NCBI GenBank assembly: GCA_026027325.1
Contig: JAMSLZ010000008.1
Location: 744,001-808,000, forward strand
Direction of reading: 5' to 3'
Source: Actinomucor elegans
Lineage: Eukaryota > Mucoromycota > Mucoromycetes > Mucorales > Mucoraceae
DNA length: 64,000 nucleotides
The position numbers and the translations under genes are program-made. Shown in pieces: positions 59,421-64,000 of the stretch. Under the pieces are notes generated by a model, which did no database searches, was not told where the DNA came from, and worked only from the letters and a program-made list of their open reading frames with translations. Numbering within the stretch: position 1 is the first letter of the stretch; each line of letters begins with the position of its first letter.

Positions 59421-59588
59421 AAATATTAACTTGTTGTTTTTTATGACGTATAATTGCAACTGTGGATTGTATTAATAATAACAATTTCAAGGGTGGTTTT
59501 ACAGACACGTTTTAGCTTTTACATAAAATAAGTACTTTTATTTGAATTATATTACAATCACCGGAAGGAGTTGATACTTACGATAAAA

Positions 59589-60490
59589 TCATTCAATTAC
59601 TAAGAACTCACTAGGTTCCAAGTTGAATGTTTTCCAGAATTCAGAAGAATCAAGTCTAGGTTTTACGCCGCCTCTTGCAACGATATCTTCCAGTGAACCC
59701 TCACCCAATGCTTTAAGACATGCGTCATCATTCTGAGCTAAATCTCGAGCAATAGCTATTTGATCTTGATTCCCCCAAGTCAAGAATAACTGGATCCAAT
59801 CATAGCACCCGTTATCTGTAACAATCCATCTTTCCCCTGGCTTAAATTGATTGTGTACAGCCAGAATGGATCTTGCAACATCTTTACCATGTACAAGATG
59901 AAGTTGGCGATTTAATAGTTTGTTTCGGATAGCCTCTTTAGATGGAAATCGAGGAACCCATCCTTTGGGCTGTCTAGATAATAACACAATGAAATTCAAT
60001 ATTGTATCATCGTTGGTTGATATTGATCATCAATTTACCTCTGATCACCCCAAAGTCCAGATAAATGGAGTACAGAGCCACCATGTTTCACAATCACGTC
60101 TTCTGCTCCCATACGTCCTGTATCTTTCGATCTATCCAAGGGTGTATGTCTATTCGCTGGACAGCCAACATACGGACGTGTAGAAGAAAGCAGTATCCAT
60201 TGGACTCGACTGCCGTGTAATGTTTCATAGGCGTCAATAAGCATAGTCATGCATTCTGGCTGCATAACAGGAAACGTGACAAGCACTGTCTTGGCAGAAG
60301 GTAACAGAGACACGTCAATACTATCGCACACGGTGGGTAAAGACCACTTTATAGTGTTATTTCTGCCATCGCGCGTAGTAGTTGCATAGCCAATATGCAA
60401 AGACACTAAGAGTTCAGTTAAAAACTGGCCTGTCCAGCCCAAGCCTAAAATTAGTATAGGTAGTGCAGAAGATATAACTTGTTGTTCCAT
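59589..60490 (-). CDS. NAD(P)-binding Rossmann (epimerase-like) protein
   Basis: Exons 60490-60039 and 59973-59589; about 278 residues. The N terminus ILILGLGWTGQFLTELLV carries the GxGxxGxxL dinucleotide-binding motif. Further extended-SDR-like blocks: LLSSTRPYVGCPANRH, KHGGSVLHLSGLWGDQR and LHLVHGKDVARSILAV, with the last resembling the conserved HxxDvA element of NAD-dependent epimerases. A Tyr-x3-Lys catalytic pair is not obvious. The substrate is unknown. The start ATG at 60490 is preceded in frame by TTG, not another ATG. Divergent from ATP sulfurylase (406 bp). Confidence 0.75.
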
Positions 60491-62741
<2,251 letters not shown>

Positions 62742-62960
62742 GCGGAAAAAAAACCTACTATGTATTCCCTGAAAAAAAATCAAATCCTTCCACTTATATA
62801 TATAGACTCTACTCTTTTTTTTTTGTATTCATACATTTACTATAATACTATCTTTTTTAAATAAAACAATCACATTTCTCAGTCAAAACAGATCAGATAA
62901 AATTCAGAGATTGGATCAAAATGTTTAGCCTTGTATGTTGTCTATATGATTTTTTTTGAA

Positions 62961-63030
62961 GCTCTGATAGATACAGTAACTTGCTTTGAGTATGTATCAC
63001 TACTCAAATGCGATATTGAAGCGAAACCAA
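62961..63030 (+). repeat. Dispersed ~75 bp repeat, copy 7
   Basis: Reads CTCTGATAGATACAGTAACT, TGCTTTGAGTATGTATCAC, TACTCAAATGCGATATTG and AAGCGAAACC; more diverged than copy 8. Confidence 0.55.
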
Positions 63031-63123
63031 ATGAGAAATATATCAATATATAGATCCAATTCCCATCAGATGTATGTAATTTACTACTGGTCAATAATAT
63101 ATCATTCATCTGTTAAACAATGG

Positions 63124-63205
63124 TTCTAATAGATGCAGTTGTTCATTCTGAACATGTATTAGTCATCAGATACGACAAGTAAACTGAAACTCGTCAAGAA
63201 ATATA
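63124..63205 (+). repeat. Dispersed ~75 bp repeat, copy 8
   Basis: Reads TTCTAATAGATGCAGTTG, TTCATTCTGAACATGTATTA, GTCATCAGATACGACAAGTA and AACTGAAACTCGTCAAGAAA, close to a plausible family consensus. Confidence 0.7.
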
Positions 63206-64000
63206 AAGAGGTAAGTTGGTTATACTGGTAAAAAAGACATACGTTGATCGATCTTTAGTGTTACTGTTAGGAAGCATTGTATTTGAGAAGTTAAGTTAGC
63301 AGTTGAGGCTTTCCTCCAGCGAACTTAGCTTACTGTCATTTAAATGGTCGCATAGCAATGATACATTATTTATTCTGTTCTAATGGATGTTATATCGTGT
63401 GTGTATATTATGCCAATACCAAATAATAGAGTCAATTATGTAGTCTTTCTTCTAAAAGAAATAAAGTTCGATCATTTGAGGTGCTAAAATTTATCCATGA
63501 TCAAAATCGACGCGTGATTTCATTCATCGTCAGAAAATGAACATTGAAAGCGTTTCTTCCATTGGCTTCTTATTTATTGCTTATTTGTCTAACATTTACT
63601 TTATAAAGACGTCCAAGAGGTATATTAATAATAATAATAGAAATTTGGAGACTTAAATCTAGTACCTACTGTATTGGCAAGGTTGAAAGATATCACTATT
63701 TACATGCATTGTATACATAAATTGTCGCAATAGTTATATTTATTTATCTGCTCTAACATCTAAGCAACACGCTATTGCGTTCTCAACAGATTAAAGCTAT
63801 TGAGTATACTGGTTCACCCATCGCAATTTTTATTCAAATACCTGTAACATGTCACAAATCCGTTTTTTGACAACAGCCTGCTTAAAAGAAGGCCATTAGA
63901 TTGATAGCCTCTGGGAGACTACAACGAAACAAAGACATATTCCCAGCTCTCTATAGGCTTCGGAGATGTCTTGCCACATTTTTAATTCATATTTTTTCAG

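Larger units (their letters stand above)
57906..59588. other. Intergenic with repeat copies; may hold a 5' exon of the Pumilio gene
   Basis: On the minus strand 58006-58080 reads LAEKASLLQSVSETSFTISV then LQSMPFI before a GTAAAG donor, a possible 5' exon for the Pumilio gene. Two repeat copies lie at 58731-58800 (+) and 59351-59420 (-). No other gene recognised. Confidence 0.5.
62742..64000. other. Intergenic to window end, two repeat copies
   Basis: No gene recognised. It holds repeat copies at 62961-63030 and 63124-63205 and a short ATA run at 63628-63642. Confidence 0.55.

Overview
The window looks like nuclear DNA of a filamentous fungus, most likely an early-diverging Mucoromycota (Mucorales-type) genome; that placement is an inference. 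Visible support: genes with many short (about 45-65 nt) GT-AG introns, AT-rich intergenic DNA with long A/T runs, a eukaryotic tRNA-Ala(AGC), and fungal-type proteins (Zn(II)2Cys6 factor, Opy2-like HOG anchor, ATP sulfurylase with a C-terminal APS-kinase-like domain, Kap123-type importin, fungal aspartokinase). No bacterial operon, CRISPR array, provirus or intact transposon was seen. I rebuilt exon structures by eye from splice signals, reading phase and family conservation; exon lists are in the evidence fields.

Layout. 0.1-0.65 kb: decayed coding relic. 0.8-7.4 kb: ubiquitin-system cluster, an F-box/WD40/UIM protein (Ufo1-like), a USP36/Ubp-type protease whose catalytic Cys is replaced by Ser, and, divergently, a TRAIP-like RING ligase. 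8.4-9.4 kb: cyclin C (Mediator kinase module). 11.4-14.0 kb: GRAM/VASt sterol-transfer (Lam) protein, followed by an unresolved set of possible exons. 14.9-18.6 kb: importin-4/Kap123. 19.7-24.1 kb: proteasome alpha-2, then a RasGEF with a degenerate Ras-like domain at its N terminus. 25.8-27.2 kb: F-box protein. 28.8 kb: tRNA-Ala. 29.4-31.2 kb: aspartokinase. 31.2-35.0 kb: gene-poor repeat-bearing DNA. 35.0-41.8 kb: Zn(II)2Cys6 factor, Opy2-like anchor, Atx1 copper chaperone, MoaD/MOCS2A, mitochondrial carrier. 42.6-47.2 kb: multi-pass GT31-like glycosyltransferase, Rad7, ribosomal protein eS12. 47.4-49.2 kb: an orphan terminal exon and a decayed coiled-coil gene. 50.0-57.9 kb: proteasome chaperone PAC4, an unrecognised membrane protein, an RRM/Pumilio (Jsn1-like) protein. 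59.6-62.7 kb: a NAD(P)-binding protein and ATP sulfurylase.

Themes. Several genes serve ubiquitin/proteasome work (Ufo1-like, USP, TRAIP, F-box, Rad7, proteasome alpha-2, PAC4). Housekeeping metabolism is represented by aspartokinase, ATP sulfurylase, molybdopterin synthase and Atx1. Gene-poor gaps share a degenerate dispersed repeat of about 75 bp in both orientations, the clearest structure not explained by genes. The points I would check first are the Cys-to-Ser USP, the pseudo-Ras/RasGEF fusion, the dispersed repeat, the multi-pass GT31 enzyme and the cryptic exons at 14.1-14.76 kb.
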